DNA from: Salegentibacter sp. R32
Lineage (GTDB): Bacteria > Bacteroidota > Bacteroidia > Flavobacteriales > Flavobacteriaceae
Assembly: GCF_008692195.1 (NCBI RefSeq)
Contig: NZ_RXOM01000025.1
Span: 1-47,672 of the forward strand
Direction of reading: 5' to 3'
Length of the DNA: 47,672 nucleotides
Shown one piece after another: positions 33,789 through 43,966 of this stretch. The position numbers were made by a program, and so were the translations under genes. Below the pieces are notes generated by a model. It ran no database searches, was not told the DNA's origin, and worked only from the letters and a program-made list of their open reading frames with translations. Every line of letters begins with the position of its first letter. Positions within the stretch are counted from its first letter, which is position 1.

Positions 33789-36148
33789 TGAAAATATATT
33801 TTACTGTATTATTTTTAATGAGCATAAGCCTTTCTTCGGTTTATGCTCAAGTTACTTCCATCCCGGCTCTTCAACAAACCTATTCTAATTATTTTCAACT
33901 TAACAGAGAATACGTTCATCTTCATTTAAACAAAACTAAAATAGCTCCGAAAGAAAACATCTGGTTTTCTGCGTATGTTTACGATTTAAGAACGAACTTA
34001 CCTAACCCCACTACTACTAATTTAAATGTTGCTTTATTTAATGAAGATGGTCAACAAATAGATTACAAAACTATTTTTATTAATAATGGTTTTGGCAATG
34101 GATATTTTAGCTTGACTGAAAAGAAATTATCGCCAGGTTCCTACTATATCCTAGCAAGTACTAATTATATGAAAAATTTTAGGGAAGACTTAACTTTCAT
34201 TCAAGATTTTCAACTATTAGGGAACAAAGAAGAAAAAAGTAGGGACAAACAAAAAATAAAATACGACCTTCAGTTTTTACCGGAAAGCGGCCATCTGCTG
34301 GCAAATGTAGCTAACAATGTTGGAGTAAAACTGATAGATCAAAACGGCAAAGGGGTTTTCTTTTATAATGCGCAAATTTTAAATAATAATGATGAAAAAA
34401 TTAATTCATTCAAATCGAATAAATTCGGTATTTCAAAATTTATTATTAATCCCAAAGTATCGGAAACTTATAAAATTCAACTAAAAACCGAATATGGCGA
34501 TACTATACAAAAAAATCTACAAAAACCTGATTCTAAAGGTCTCATACTGAAAACAAACAATTTTCTTACAGACCAATTAGCACTTTCTTTAGAAACCAAT
34601 AAAGAATCTTTACCAACAATTAGAAATAAAAATTATTTCCTGACCATTACCCAAAACCAGCATATCAAAGGAATTCAATTACAATTTAATCATTCCACTA
34701 CTTACAATACCATCATAAACCGTGAAGAGCTATTTCCCGGCACAAATACCATAACCGTCTTTAATGAAAATTTTCAACCCATTCTAGAACGACTTATTTT
34801 TAATCCAATACACATTAAAAGAAAATCGATCACTGCTGAAATATCAGATAGTTTAATAGATAGTTTAGTGGTTAAAATTCATTCTGAACAACAAATAGAT
34901 ACTATTCAAAGAATGAGTATTTCGACCTTACCTGCCAAGACCAAATCCTACGCTCCTTCTCACAACATGCTATCATCTTTTTTCCTTAAACCTTATATCT
35001 CTTCTACTATTGAAGAAGGAAGTTACTATTTTAAAAATGCTAATGAGAGAAGAAAATTATTCGATTTAGATTTACTTCTTTTAACACAGGGTTGGAGTAG
35101 TTATAACTGGAAAAATGTTTTCAATTTTAAACCCAAAGAAAATTTTCAACACGAGATTGGTTTTACTTTATCAGGAAAACTTCTTGACGCCTCAAATAAT
35201 GAAAATCAACTTTTCATTACCTCAAAAACCTCTAGTTTACTTGAAATATTAGAGCTAAAAGATTCAGCTAATTTCACATTAAATCATCTCTTTTTAAAAG
35301 ATAGCTCTAATGTATATTTGGGACTATTCAACAAAAACCTCAATAAAATTAAAAAGAGTTCCTATACTGTGTCGGTTTTACCTTTTAAAAAGAAGTCATC
35401 TTTAAATATTTCAAAAAAAACAAAAGTAAATACTAATCAAAATCAATCCCTCTCTATAGATTTCAAAACTTTTATTCAAAGTACGGAAGCATTAGATACT
35501 GTTGTTATAAGAGGAGAGAAAAAGCAAGAAATAGACGATAGACATTCTAACTTTTCCGATGTCACGATAGTAGATGAACAAATGGCTAGACAATATCATT
35601 ATATTACAGACTACATTGCTACACAAAACTTTGAGGTTAGGCGTACAATGGGAGATGTGATAATTAATTCCAGAAGATCTGCTACTATTCATGGTTCTCG
35701 GCAAACAAGGATTATTTTAGATGGAGTTCCATTAGAAGGAAATACAGTGATGATCTACAACTTATTAACCTCACAAGTAGAAAGTATAAGCATTAATAAA
35801 TCTGGGATAGGTTATGGAGTGTTTGGAGGTAACGGAGTTATTGAAATAATCACAAAAACTGATTATGAAAACACGAAGTCAAAAAATAACAAATTCTTTG
35901 AATACCTCGCCACCAATGGTTTTTCTAAAGATAAGAAATTTTATCAACCCAAATACTCATCATACCACACAAATCTATTTGAAAAATATGGGGTAATAGA
36001 TTGGCAACCCTCCATCATCATAGATAAAGAAAACCCCGAAACTACCTTTAAGTTCCCAAATACCTTAACTGAAAAAATCAAACTTTATATTGAAGGAATG
36101 AGTGCCGATGGATATTTGATTTCGGAAGAAATCATACTTCAGCCTTAG
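33788..36148 (+). CDS. Exported MG2-type / TonB-dependent receptor plug domain protein
   Basis: 786 residues: signal peptide (YFTVLFLMSISLSSVYAQ), an MG2-like alpha-macroglobulin domain (YVHLHLNKTKIAPKENIWFS, KKLSPGSYYILASTNYM), further beta domains and, at about residues 590-700, a TonB plug-like domain (TIHGSRQTRIILDGVPLEG, GYGVFGGNGVIEIITKT). It ends soon after the plug with no 22-strand barrel. This arrangement is known in Bacteroidota as a surface-associated family of unclear function; a soluble or OM-associated partner for a TonB system is an inference. The ATG overlaps the fabD stop by one base. Its AT content is higher than that of fabD. Confidence 0.85.
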   Translation: MKIYFTVLFLMSISLSSVYAQVTSIPALQQTYSNYFQLNREYVHLHLNKTKIAPKENIWFSAYVYDLRTNLPNPTTTNLNVALFNEDGQQIDYKTIFINNGFGNGYFSLTEKKLSPGSYYILASTNYMKNFREDLTFIQDFQLLGNKEEKSRDKQKIKYDLQFLPESGHLLANVANNVGVKLIDQNGKGVFFYNAQILNNNDEKINSFKSNKFGISKFIINPKVSETYKIQLKTEYGDTIQKNLQKPDSKGLILKTNNFLTDQLALSLETNKESLPTIRNKNYFLTITQNQHIKGIQLQFNHSTTYNTIINREELFPGTNTITVFNENFQPILERLIFNPIHIKRKSITAEISDSLIDSLVVKIHSEQQIDTIQRMSISTLPAKTKSYAPSHNMLSSFFLKPYISSTIEEGSYYFKNANERRKLFDLDLLLLTQGWSSYNWKNVFNFKPKENFQHEIGFTLSGKLLDASNNENQLFITSKTSSLLEILELKDSANFTLNHLFLKDSSNVYLGLFNKNLNKIKKSSYTVSVLPFKKKSSLNISKKTKVNTNQNQSLSIDFKTFIQSTEALDTVVIRGEKKQEIDDRHSNFSDVTIVDEQMARQYHYITDYIATQNFEVRRTMGDVIINSRRSATIHGSRQTRIILDGVPLEGNTVMIYNLLTSQVESISINKSGIGYGVFGGNGVIEIITKTDYENTKSKNNKFFEYLATNGFSKDKKFYQPKYSSYHTNLFEKYGVIDWQPSIIIDKENPETTFKFPNTLTEKIKLYIEGMSADGYLISEEIILQP

Positions 36149-36171
36149 ATATACTAATCTATAAATTAAGT

Positions 36172-36203
36172 ATTTTCAATCAATACTAAATTCTGTATCT
36201 TTG
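36172..36203 (+). promoter_or_regulatory. Promoter of folE
   Basis: TATCTTTG at 36196-36203 matches TAnnTTTG exactly, with a T-rich TTTTC at 36172-36176 spaced 19 bp upstream. Leader to the ATG is about 14 nt. Confidence 0.5.
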
Positions 36204-36222
36204 CACTCTTTAGAAAAGAGTT

Positions 36223-36900
36223 ATGAAAATTGATAAACTATTGGACGATATTGAAGAAGTAGGAAACAATCATATTGGTTCCAGCACCGATAACCCTATT
36301 CGCGAAGATGCTTTTGAGCTGAGCGATTTAGAAAAAATAGATATTATTAAAGAGGATGTAAAGCACATTTTAGAAACTTTAGGGATGGATCTTACCGACG
36401 ACAGCCTTAAAGGAACGCCGCTTCGGGTTGCTAAAATGTATGTAAATGAAATTTTTGGCGGCTTACATCCCGATAAAAAACCAAAAGCTTCCGTATTTGA
36501 AAACAAATATAAATATGGAGAAATGCTGGTGGAGAAAAACATCACGGTATATTCTACCTGCGAACACCATTTACTTCCTATTGTAGGTCGCGCTCACGTG
36601 GCTTATATTTCTAACGGAACGGTAGTTGGACTTTCTAAAATGAATAGAATTGTTGACTACTATGCTAAACGACCACAAGTACAAGAACGCATGACCATGC
36701 AGATTGTAGAAGAACTTCAAAAAGTTTTAGGTACCGAAGATGTAGCATGCGTGGTAGATGCCAAACATTTATGCGTAAACAGTCGCGGCATTAGAGATAT
36801 TGAAAGCAGCACCGTCACCAGTGAGTTTGGTGGTAAATTTAAAGAAGCTGCCACACGCAGGGAGTTTCTTGACTACATTAAGTTAGATACCGAATTTTAA
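36223..36900 (+). CDS. folE: GTP cyclohydrolase I
   Basis: Converts GTP to dihydroneopterin triphosphate, first step of folate synthesis. Zinc and catalytic residues are in STCEHHLLPIVG (C113, H115-H116) and the second zinc Cys in VVDAKHLCVNSRG. Also present are GTPLRVAKMYVNEIFGG and SRGIRDIESSTVTSEFGG. Length 225 residues; the N-terminal 45 residues are a variable acidic extension. With thyA and folA it makes this window rich in folate functions. cysS follows after 41 bp. Confidence 0.96.
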   Translation: MKIDKLLDDIEEVGNNHIGSSTDNPIREDAFELSDLEKIDIIKEDVKHILETLGMDLTDDSLKGTPLRVAKMYVNEIFGGLHPDKKPKASVFENKYKYGEMLVEKNITVYSTCEHHLLPIVGRAHVAYISNGTVVGLSKMNRIVDYYAKRPQVQERMTMQIVEELQKVLGTEDVACVVDAKHLCVNSRGIRDIESSTVTSEFGGKFKEAATRREFLDYIKLDTEF

Positions 36901-36941
36901 GCAAAGTTTCAACTTTATTCTAAGATTTTAAAAAGCTAAAA

Positions 36942-38429
36942 ATGCCTTTATACGAACACCAAGAATTAAAAATTTACAATTCCCTTAGCGGAGAGAAAGA
37001 AGTTTTTCAACCTTTAACCAATGGCTATGTAGGAATGTACGTTTGCGGCCCCACGGTTTACAGCAACGTACATTTAGGAAACTGTCGTACGTTTATTTCT
37101 TTCGATTTGGTTTTTCGTTATTTAAAGCATCTAGGCTATAAAGTAAGATATGTTAGAAACATTACCGATGCTGGGCATTTAGAAAATGATGCGGAAACCG
37201 GTGAAGACCGTATTGCCAAAAAAGCTCGTTTAGAAGAAATTGAACCAATGGAAGTGGTTCAGAAATATACGGTAGATTTTCATAACATTTTATACAAATT
37301 CAACAATTTACCGCCAAGCATTGAACCCACGGCAACGGGACATATTGTTGAACAGATTGAAATCATTAAAGAAATTATCGACAAGGGTTTTGCTTACGAA
37401 GCCAACGGATCGGTTTATTTTGATGTTTTAAAATACAATGAATCCAATCATTACGGAATTTTAAGCGGAAGAAAGCTTGAAGATATGATTGCCAATACGC
37501 GTGAACTTACCGCGCAAGATGACAAGAGGAATCCGCAAGATTTTGCGCTTTGGAAAAAGGCTGAACCACAACACATCATGCGTTGGCCTTCTCCTTGGAG
37601 CGTCGGCTTCCCTGGCTGGCATTTAGAATGTACGGTAATGAGCTCTAAATATTTAGGCGACGAATTTGATATTCACGGCGGTGGAATGGATTTAAAATTC
37701 CCTCACCACGAATGTGAAATCGCACAAGGGCAAGCCGCTACCGGTAAAAACCCTGTAAATTATTGGATGCACGCCAACATGCTTACTTTAAATGGCAAAA
37801 AAATGGCGAAAAGTACCGGTAATAATATTTTGCCAAAAGAACTTTTTTCGGGAGATAACGATGTGTTAAGCAAATCGTATTCACCTAGTATTGCTCGTTT
37901 CTTTATGTTGCAAGCCAATTACCGAAGTATTTTAGATTTTTCTGATGAAGCGCTTACCGCTGCTGAAAAAGGATTTCATAAATTAATGGATGCCATTGCA
38001 TTAGCCCCCTCTATACCTACAAATCCAAATAATTCCTCATCAGGAATTAAAGAATGGAGAGAAGAATGTTATGAAGCAATGAACGATGATTTTAATAGTC
38101 CAGCCTTAATTGCAAATCTGTTTAAAGCTGTTAAATTTATAAATCATAAAATTGAAAATAAAATAACTATCCTTGAGGAAGAAAAAGAAATACTAATAAA
38201 AACTTTACACGATTTTACTTTTGATGTGTTAGGTTTAGAAGCCGTTACTGCGTTAGAGAATAATCAGGATAGTGAGCGTTTGACGAATGTAGTAGAATTA
38301 CTAATTGAACTTCGTGCCAAAGCGCGTGCCAATCGTGATTTTGAAACGGGAGACAAAATTAGGGATGAGCTCGCTGCGAACGGAATCCAACTAAAAGACA
38401 GTAAAGAAGGAACAACCTTCAGTTTATAA
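36942..38429 (+). CDS. cysS: Cysteinyl-tRNA synthetase
   Basis: Class I aminoacyl-tRNA synthetase. The HIGH-type motif is [15 protein letters not shown], preceded by the zinc Cys of [10 protein letters not shown]; the second zinc site is [15 protein letters not shown] with HHECEIAQ; the KMSKS motif appears as KMAKSTGN. Length 495 residues, as in Bacteroidota. The start ATG at 36942 is preceded by an A-rich leader. yidD follows after 2 bp, so translation is probably coupled. Confidence 0.96.
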   Translation: MPLYEHQELKIYNSLSGEKEVFQPLTNGYVGMYVCGPTVYSNVHLGNCRTFISFDLVFRYLKHLGYKVRYVRNITDAGHLENDAETGEDRIAKKARLEEIEPMEVVQKYTVDFHNILYKFNNLPPSIEPTATGHIVEQIEIIKEIIDKGFAYEANGSVYFDVLKYNESNHYGILSGRKLEDMIANTRELTAQDDKRNPQDFALWKKAEPQHIMRWPSPWSVGFPGWHLECTVMSSKYLGDEFDIHGGGMDLKFPHHECEIAQGQAATGKNPVNYWMHANMLTLNGKKMAKSTGNNILPKELFSGDNDVLSKSYSPSIARFFMLQANYRSILDFSDEALTAAEKGFHKLMDAIALAPSIPTNPNNSSSGIKEWREECYEAMNDDFNSPALIANLFKAVKFINHKIENKITILEEEKEILIKTLHDFTFDVLGLEAVTALENNQDSERLTNVVELLIELRAKARANRDFETGDKIRDELAANGIQLKDSKEGTTFSL

Positions 38430-38431
38430 TA

Positions 38432-38668
38432 ATGTTTAAAAAGATATTGATAGCTCCTTTTTTATTTCTTATCAAGGCCTATCAATATCTTATTTCACCA
38501 CTCACTCCGGCAACCTGTAGATTTCAACCTACTTGTTCTCATTATACGGCCGAAGCTTTAAAAATTCACGGATTATGGAAAGGTAGCAAACTCGCCTTTC
38601 ACCGAATTAAGCGTTGCCACCCTTGGGGAGATTCCGGTTACGACCCCGTACCACCAAAAGAAGATTAG
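38432..38668 (+). CDS. yidD: Membrane protein insertion efficiency factor YidD
   Basis: 78 residues. The N-terminal amphipathic/hydrophobic helix ([19 protein letters not shown]) and the three-Cys core [19 protein letters not shown] followed by [17 protein letters not shown] are diagnostic of YidD (DUF37). It assists YidC-dependent membrane insertion. In most genomes it is near rpmH-rnpA-yidC, but in Bacteroidota it is found elsewhere; here it is coupled to cysS (2 bp gap). Confidence 0.95.
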   Translation: MFKKILIAPFLFLIKAYQYLISPLTPATCRFQPTCSHYTAEALKIHGLWKGSKLAFHRIKRCHPWGDSGYDPVPPKED

Positions 38669-38742
38669 AAGTTTTTGAGAAGTCGCTCTATAAAAAACTT
38701 CAAATAACTATATTTACACTTCAAAATAATTAAAATTCAACT

Positions 38743-39567
38743 ATGCTTTTTTCAGCTATTGTTTGGGATCCTTCAAAAGGAATAGATTTAGGTTTTTTTA
38801 TGATCCGCTATTACAGCTTAATGTATTTGGTGGCTTTTGTACTGGGTTGGTATATTATGAGAAAATTCTATAAGAATGAAAACATTGCTGAAGAAAAGTT
38901 AGACCCGTTATTTATTTATGCGGTTTTAGGGACACTCATCGGTGCCCGCTTAGGTCACGTTATCTTTTACCAAACAGAATTACTATGGGAAGACCCGTTA
39001 TCGGTTATTTTACCTTTTCAATTCTCCCCAGAATTTGAATTTACCGGATTTAGGGGCTTAGCTAGTCACGGCGCTGCTATCGGAATTATTACCGCTATGT
39101 ATTTATACAGCAAAAAGCATCTGAAGAAAAATACACTTTTTATTCTAGATAGGATTGTCATTCCGGTGGCGATTGGTGGCGTTTTTATTCGATTAGGAAA
39201 TTTTATTAATTCTGAAATAATAGGAAAACCCAGCCATAGTGATTACGGTGTGATTTTCACTCAACTCGGAGAAACTTTCCCCAGACATCCGGCGCAATTA
39301 TATGAAGCGGGATGTTATGTGATCGTATTTCTTATATTATGGTTTACCTATTGGAAAACGGATAAAAAGGACAAAACGGGCTTTATTTTCGGTTTATTTT
39401 TAGTATTGCTTTGGACGGTAAGGTTCTTTATAGAATTTGTAAAAGAAGCTCAGGTAGAGAATCGTGCTGCGTGGTCTTTAAATACTGGACAATGGCTAAG
39501 CATTCCATTTATTTTACTGGGATTATATTTTATTTTTAGGCCTGCAAAGAAGACAATTGAAAAGTAG
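38743..39567 (+). CDS. lgt: Prolipoprotein diacylglyceryl transferase
   Basis: Attaches diacylglycerol to the lipobox Cys of prolipoproteins at the inner membrane. The Lgt signature is seen as IRLGNFINSEIIGKPSHSDYG, cited here as the core LGNFINSEIIGKPS; other conserved parts are GARLGHVIFYQ, FRGLASHGAAIG, FPRHPAQLYEA and RFFIEFVKEAQ. About seven membrane segments; length 274. It has a possible weak promoter (TATATTTA at 38709-38716) and a 9-bp hairpin (38668-38676 with 38693-38701) before it. Confidence 0.95.
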   Translation: MLFSAIVWDPSKGIDLGFFMIRYYSLMYLVAFVLGWYIMRKFYKNENIAEEKLDPLFIYAVLGTLIGARLGHVIFYQTELLWEDPLSVILPFQFSPEFEFTGFRGLASHGAAIGIITAMYLYSKKHLKKNTLFILDRIVIPVAIGGVFIRLGNFINSEIIGKPSHSDYGVIFTQLGETFPRHPAQLYEAGCYVIVFLILWFTYWKTDKKDKTGFIFGLFLVLLWTVRFFIEFVKEAQVENRAAWSLNTGQWLSIPFILLGLYFIFRPAKKTIEK

Positions 39568-39676
39568 ATAGTCCGATTAACAATTAAAAAATGAGTTTTG
39601 GAGTTAAATAGTAGTAAAAACAAAGTACTAAACCATACTCTATAACTTTTTTCAGAAATAATCCCATATTATACTT

Positions 39677-41800
39677 CTACTTATATAACTGCAATTGGAT
39701 TCGCTTTCTAGGAATATCTACTTCCAATATTTTTACAATTACCTGCTGGTGTAAATGCACATAATCATTCACATCACTAACAAATTCATCGGCTAAGCTA
39801 GAGACGTGAATAAGTCCGCTTTCTTTGATACCCACATCAACAAAACATCCAAAGTTGGTAATATTATTTACAATTCCCGGGAGTAACTGTCCCTCTTGTA
39901 AATCATCAATCGTCTTAATAGTTTGATTAAACGTAAACACTTTCGCTTTTTCCCGAATATCTACTCCTGGCTTTTCCAGTTCGGTAATAATATCTTTTAA
40001 TGTTGGTAAACCTACTTCCGCAGAAATATATTTTTCTAAATCAATTTTATGGAGCAAAACCTTATTTCCTATTAATTCTGAAATGGTTTTTCCTTCATCT
40101 TTCGCTATTTTTTCAACCAAACCATAACGTTCAGGATGTACGGCAGAATCGTCCAACGGATTTTTAGCATTTTTAATTCGTAAAAAACCGGCACTTTGCA
40201 CGAAGGCTTTTTCTCCCAAACGTTTTACTTTTTTAATTTCATTTCTATTGGTAAAGGCTCCATTCTCATTTCGATATTCAATAATATTCTCTGCCAACTT
40301 CTCTCCTATTCCAGATACGTAACTAAGTAAAGATTTACTCGCTGTATTGATATTCACACCGATGGTATTTACACAAGATTCAACTACGCGATCGAGCGAT
40401 TGCTTTAATTTGGTTTGATCTACATCGTGCTGATATTGCCCAACACCAATTGCTTTAGGATCGATTTTCACCAATTCTGCCAATGGATCTTGTAAGCGAC
40501 GACCTATAGAAACTGAACCTCGAACCGTAGCATCGTAATCAGGAAACTCTTCCCGAGCCACTGAAGAAGCTGAATATACAGAAGCTCCTGCCTCACTTAC
40601 CACAAATACTTGAAGTTCATTTTTAAATCTGATTTTTCTTACCAGAGCTTCCGTTTCTCTTGAAGCGGTTCCGTTACCGATAGCAATGGCATCAACTTTA
40701 TAAGCTTCAGTTAACGTACTAATTTTCTTCATAGCAGTTTTCTGATCTTTTTGTGGTGGATGCGGAAAAATTGTTTCATTATGCAATAACGCTCCATTTT
40801 CATCTAAACAGACTAATTTACAACCGGTCCTAAATCCGGGATCGATGGCCAATACACGTTTTTCTCCCAAAGGGGCTCCCAGTAAAAGCTGCTTCAAATT
40901 TTTAGTAAATACCTGTATCGCCGACTCATCAGCAGATTCTTTTGCTTGTTGAAGTATTGCATTTTTTAAAGAAGGTTGAAGTAGACGCTGGTAACTATCG
41001 GCAATAGCTAATTTAATTTGCTCGGCGCACTCCCCTGAAGATCGAATTATTTTCCGTTCCATATGCTGAAGGATTCGCTCTTTATCTCCTTCTAATTTCA
41101 CCCGAATAAAGCCTTCCTCTTCCGCTCGTTGAATAGCCAAAAAACGATGTGATGGTATTTTTTTTAAAGATTCTGACCAATCAAAATAGTCCTTAAACCG
41201 TTGCGCTTTTTCATCATTAATTTTAGTTTTTACAACCGAAGCAGTTATATTCCAGAAATTTTTAAACTGAAACCGGATATAATCTCGGATATCGCTCCGT
41301 TCAGAAATCCATTCAGCTACGATTAATCTTGCTCCTGTTAAGGCTTCGCCTGAATTTTTAATATTAGAATTTATATATTTTCTTGCTATTCCTTCTAGAT
41401 GATTTGCGTTTTGAGCCATGATAATTTTGGCTAATGACTCAAAGCCTTGTTCACGAGCTTGGTCGGCCTTGGTTTTTCGCTTCTTTTTATAGGGTAAATA
41501 TAAATCTTCGAGTGTGGTAAGGGAATTTTCAGCTTTTATTTTCGCTTTTAATTCTGAAGTTAAAACACCTTGCTCCTCTAAACTTCTTAAAATAGAGACT
41601 TTACGTTTTTCAAGCTCTTCGTATCCTATTTTAAATTTTAAAATTTCTTCAATTTGAACTTCATTGAGATTCCCCGTCATTTCCTTACGATACCTAGCAA
41701 TAAAAGGGATGGTACAATCTTCATCTAGAAGTTTTATAGTGTTCTGTATGGATTTCTCAGGAAGTTTAGTTTGTGTTTTTATAAAGCTAAAAAGTTGCAT
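39677..41800 (-). CDS. tex: Tex family RNA-binding transcription accessory protein
   Basis: 707 residues. Order of domains: N-terminal Tex helix-turn-helix region (DEDCTIPFIARYRKEMTGNL), YqgF/RNaseH-like domain with VLAIDPGFRTGCKLVCLD and VDAIAIGNGTASRETEAL, ERFPDYDATVRGSVSIGRRL-type Tex segment, HhH motifs (LLSYVSGIGEKLAENIIEYR), and a C-terminal S1 domain (EGQLLPGIVNNITNFGCFVD, SGLIHVSSLADEFV). Involved in transcription and RNA metabolism in other bacteria. It is convergent with lgt, and its 5' side faces the 850-bp AT-rich gap. Confidence 0.95.
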   Translation of the reverse strand: MQLFSFIKTQTKLPEKSIQNTIKLLDEDCTIPFIARYRKEMTGNLNEVQIEEILKFKIGYEELEKRKVSILRSLEEQGVLTSELKAKIKAENSLTTLEDLYLPYKKKRKTKADQAREQGFESLAKIIMAQNANHLEGIARKYINSNIKNSGEALTGARLIVAEWISERSDIRDYIRFQFKNFWNITASVVKTKINDEKAQRFKDYFDWSESLKKIPSHRFLAIQRAEEEGFIRVKLEGDKERILQHMERKIIRSSGECAEQIKLAIADSYQRLLQPSLKNAILQQAKESADESAIQVFTKNLKQLLLGAPLGEKRVLAIDPGFRTGCKLVCLDENGALLHNETIFPHPPQKDQKTAMKKISTLTEAYKVDAIAIGNGTASRETEALVRKIRFKNELQVFVVSEAGASVYSASSVAREEFPDYDATVRGSVSIGRRLQDPLAELVKIDPKAIGVGQYQHDVDQTKLKQSLDRVVESCVNTIGVNINTASKSLLSYVSGIGEKLAENIIEYRNENGAFTNRNEIKKVKRLGEKAFVQSAGFLRIKNAKNPLDDSAVHPERYGLVEKIAKDEGKTISELIGNKVLLHKIDLEKYISAEVGLPTLKDIITELEKPGVDIREKAKVFTFNQTIKTIDDLQEGQLLPGIVNNITNFGCFVDVGIKESGLIHVSSLADEFVSDVNDYVHLHQQVIVKILEVDIPRKRIQLQLYK

Positions 41801-42654
41801 ATTAATTTTTATAAATAGTAATATGCAATTTTAAGTTTTTTAATAGATACATTAAAATCTTAAATAATCAGTGGGTAAATTAAAGAAACATATCCATCAC
41901 TGTTATACCAAATATTTTTCATGAACAATTATCCTATAGAGACATTTAAAATTATAAGAAGTTAAGGGTTAGCCAGTATAGTTTTTCCTAAAAACATTCA
42001 ATATTTTTTGTGAGTAGAACTCGGTAAACTTTTAGTAAAGCATTAATTTACTTAATAATAGTGAAAAAACACTTAAAGAATTGTAGAAGACAATCACATG
42101 AAAACGATATTAACAAAACTTAAATAATACCTTAAAAGAGGAAAACTAATCAATTTATTTTAACTTTTTATTATAACTTTACCGACGAAAAGTTAATTTT
42201 ATAGATTAAAAAAATCAAGTTTAAAATGGAATAATCATAAATTATTTATTAAATCTTCACTAAACTCATAATTATATAATTAAAATTTATTCATATGAAG
42301 TAAAGATTACTCTATTTAACATAAACATTCCTATTAAAGAAGCTACCTTTAACAATTCAATTCTTGAAAGATTTGAGAATTATAAGAGAGCTATCATTCC
42401 GTTGATGAATGCTCGTACATTGTTTTAGATAACACGATTTTCTAGGTAACTATTTCCTGAAATAAAGAAAGCAGGAAAGTTAAGTAACGATCAATTTTAA
42501 TATATAAAACTTTTTTCGATAAGGTATAATTTTAAACTCAGGTTGATAATAATTTATCATACAATTAAAAAACACGTATTTATACGCATTTATAAATATA
42601 AATATCTTAATAAATTTAGCCATATTAACAACTTTAATCTAAAACATTGATTTT
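41801..42654. other. Long AT-rich gene-poor region with a possible ORF remnant
   Basis: About 850 bp with very low GC and no convincing gene. A 55-codon open stretch on the plus strand (42264-42428) encodes no start codon but has protein-like composition near its end (KEATFNNSILERFENYKRAI, then IPLMNARTLF). It may be the tail of a decayed gene. The region also serves as the promoter side of both tex (minus) and the tail-collar pair (plus); TAAATTTA at 42611-42618 is a weak -7 match for the latter. No tRNA was recognised. Confidence 0.5.
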
Positions 42655-43242
42655 ATGGAAGAATATTTAGGAACCATACAACCGTTTGGTTTTAACTTTG
42701 CTCCTAGAGGTTGGGCTCTTTGTGATGGTCAATTATTGCCAATATCAGCACATACAGCACTTTTTTCTTTATTTGGCACCACCTATGGGGGTGATGGCAG
42801 AACCACCTTCATGCTACCCGATTTAAGAGGTAGATCTATAGTAAAAGTGGGGGCAGGTCCCGGTTTAAGCCCTATAAGATGGGGTGAAAGGGGAGGTAGT
42901 GAATATCAATATATGACAATATTAGAAATGCCAACACATAATCATGCAATGTTTGATGGTAGTACTAATGTCGTTACAGCTACTCAGATAACTACGGCTT
43001 CTAACGATAGCACTAATGAGCCAGATTCTGGAAATAATGTATTTAATGCTGGCGGAGCAGCTCCGTCGATTTACAGCGAACCTCCTATAAATACAGATCA
43101 TGTAGGGGGTATAACATCTACCAGTATGTTACTAGGGAACACCTCTAATACAGGTTCAACCCAATCATTTAACATAAGAAATCCTTTCTTAGGCGTATAT
43201 ATGTGCGTAGCCATGGAGGGGGTATATCCTTCAAGAAGTTAA
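42655..43242 (+). CDS. Phage tail collar domain protein (microcystin-dependent protein family), copy 1
   Basis: 195 residues. The tail-collar domain is at the N-terminus: GTIQPFGFNFAPRGWALCDG, LPISAHTALFSLFGTTYGGD, GRTTFMLPDLRGRSIVKVG. A Ser/Thr/Asn-rich middle follows, and the protein ends IRNPFLGVYMCVAMEGVYPS with RS. There is no signal peptide. It is the same length as the next gene, alignable without gaps and about 60% identical by eye, so the two arose by tandem duplication. No other phage structural gene is nearby. Family members of this type occur outside phages as MdpA/MdpB-like proteins of unknown role. Confidence 0.88.
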   Translation: MEEYLGTIQPFGFNFAPRGWALCDGQLLPISAHTALFSLFGTTYGGDGRTTFMLPDLRGRSIVKVGAGPGLSPIRWGERGGSEYQYMTILEMPTHNHAMFDGSTNVVTATQITTASNDSTNEPDSGNNVFNAGGAAPSIYSEPPINTDHVGGITSTSMLLGNTSNTGSTQSFNIRNPFLGVYMCVAMEGVYPSRS

Positions 43243-43302
43243 ATACACTATTCAGGTGGATATTTAAAAAATACAATTATTAACAATTTAAAAAACTAAA
43301 AT

Positions 43303-43890
43303 ATGGAAGATTTTATAGGAACCATAAAAACATTTGGATTTAATTTTGCTCCACAAGGTTGGTCAACTTGTGACGGCCAGTTATTAGCCATTTCTACACA
43401 TCAAGCTTTATTCTCATTATTAGGGACCACATTTGGTGGTGACGGAAGAACCACATTTGCATTGCCTGATTTAAGAGGACGCTCTATAGTACATGTAGGT
43501 ACAGGACCGGGCTTGAGTACAATAAGCTGGGGAGAAAAAGGAGGTGCAGAACAAGTGTATATGACAATTAACAACCTGCCTGCTCACCACCACACATTAG
43601 TAGATGGTATGGCACGTGTAATTACTAATACAGTTATTAACACAGGTGATAACGATGCTACTAATGAGCCAGACTCCGGAAACAATGTATTTGGTGGCGG
43701 GGGAGCATTTCCTTCTATTTACAGTGAACCTCCTGTAAGTAATGATTTTGTAGGAGGAGTAACCTCTACAAGTCATATTAGCGGCGTAACTGCAAATACC
43801 GGGGGGAATATACCTTTACAGATTAGAAATCCATTTTTAGGATTATACGTATGTATCGCCATGGTGGGAATATTCCCTTCCAGAAGTTAA
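43303..43890 (+). CDS. Phage tail collar domain protein (microcystin-dependent protein family), copy 2
   Basis: 195 residues, a gapless paralogue of the gene 60 bp upstream. The collar domain reads GTIKTFGFNFAPQGWSTCDG and TTFALPDLRGRSIVHVGTGP. The middle differs most (residues about 100-125), while DATNEPDSGNNVFGGGG, PSIYSEPPV and IRNPFLGLYVCIAM are shared. It also ends in PSRS. A 9-bp hairpin follows its stop. As with copy 1, no signal peptide is evident, which raises the question of how or whether it reaches the surface. Confidence 0.88.
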   Translation: MEDFIGTIKTFGFNFAPQGWSTCDGQLLAISTHQALFSLLGTTFGGDGRTTFALPDLRGRSIVHVGTGPGLSTISWGEKGGAEQVYMTINNLPAHHHTLVDGMARVITNTVINTGDNDATNEPDSGNNVFGGGGAFPSIYSEPPVSNDFVGGVTSTSHISGVTANTGGNIPLQIRNPFLGLYVCIAMVGIFPSRS

Positions 43891-43908
43891 GAAACTAAAT
43901 ATATAATT

Positions 43909-43948
43909 GAGGAGGAAGATTTTATTTTCCTCCTCTTCATCTTTTTAT
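43909..43948 (+). terminator. Hairpin after the tail-collar pair
   Basis: A perfect 9-bp stem (43909-43917 with 43927-43935) and 9-nt loop, followed by TTCATCTTTTT. It could end the collar transcript or attenuate expression of the next gene. The 5' arm is a strong anti-SD-like purine run, GAGGAGGAA. Confidence 0.55.
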
Positions 43949-43966
43949 AAAAACAATAGCAGAAGA

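Noticed and set aside
41820-42654. tRNA or riboswitch in the long gap
   Set aside because: No cloverleaf or known riboswitch core could be recognised by eye.
42655-43890. Prophage remnant suggested by tail-collar domains
   Set aside because: No capsid, portal, terminase, lysis or integrase gene is adjacent, and such collar proteins are common outside phages.
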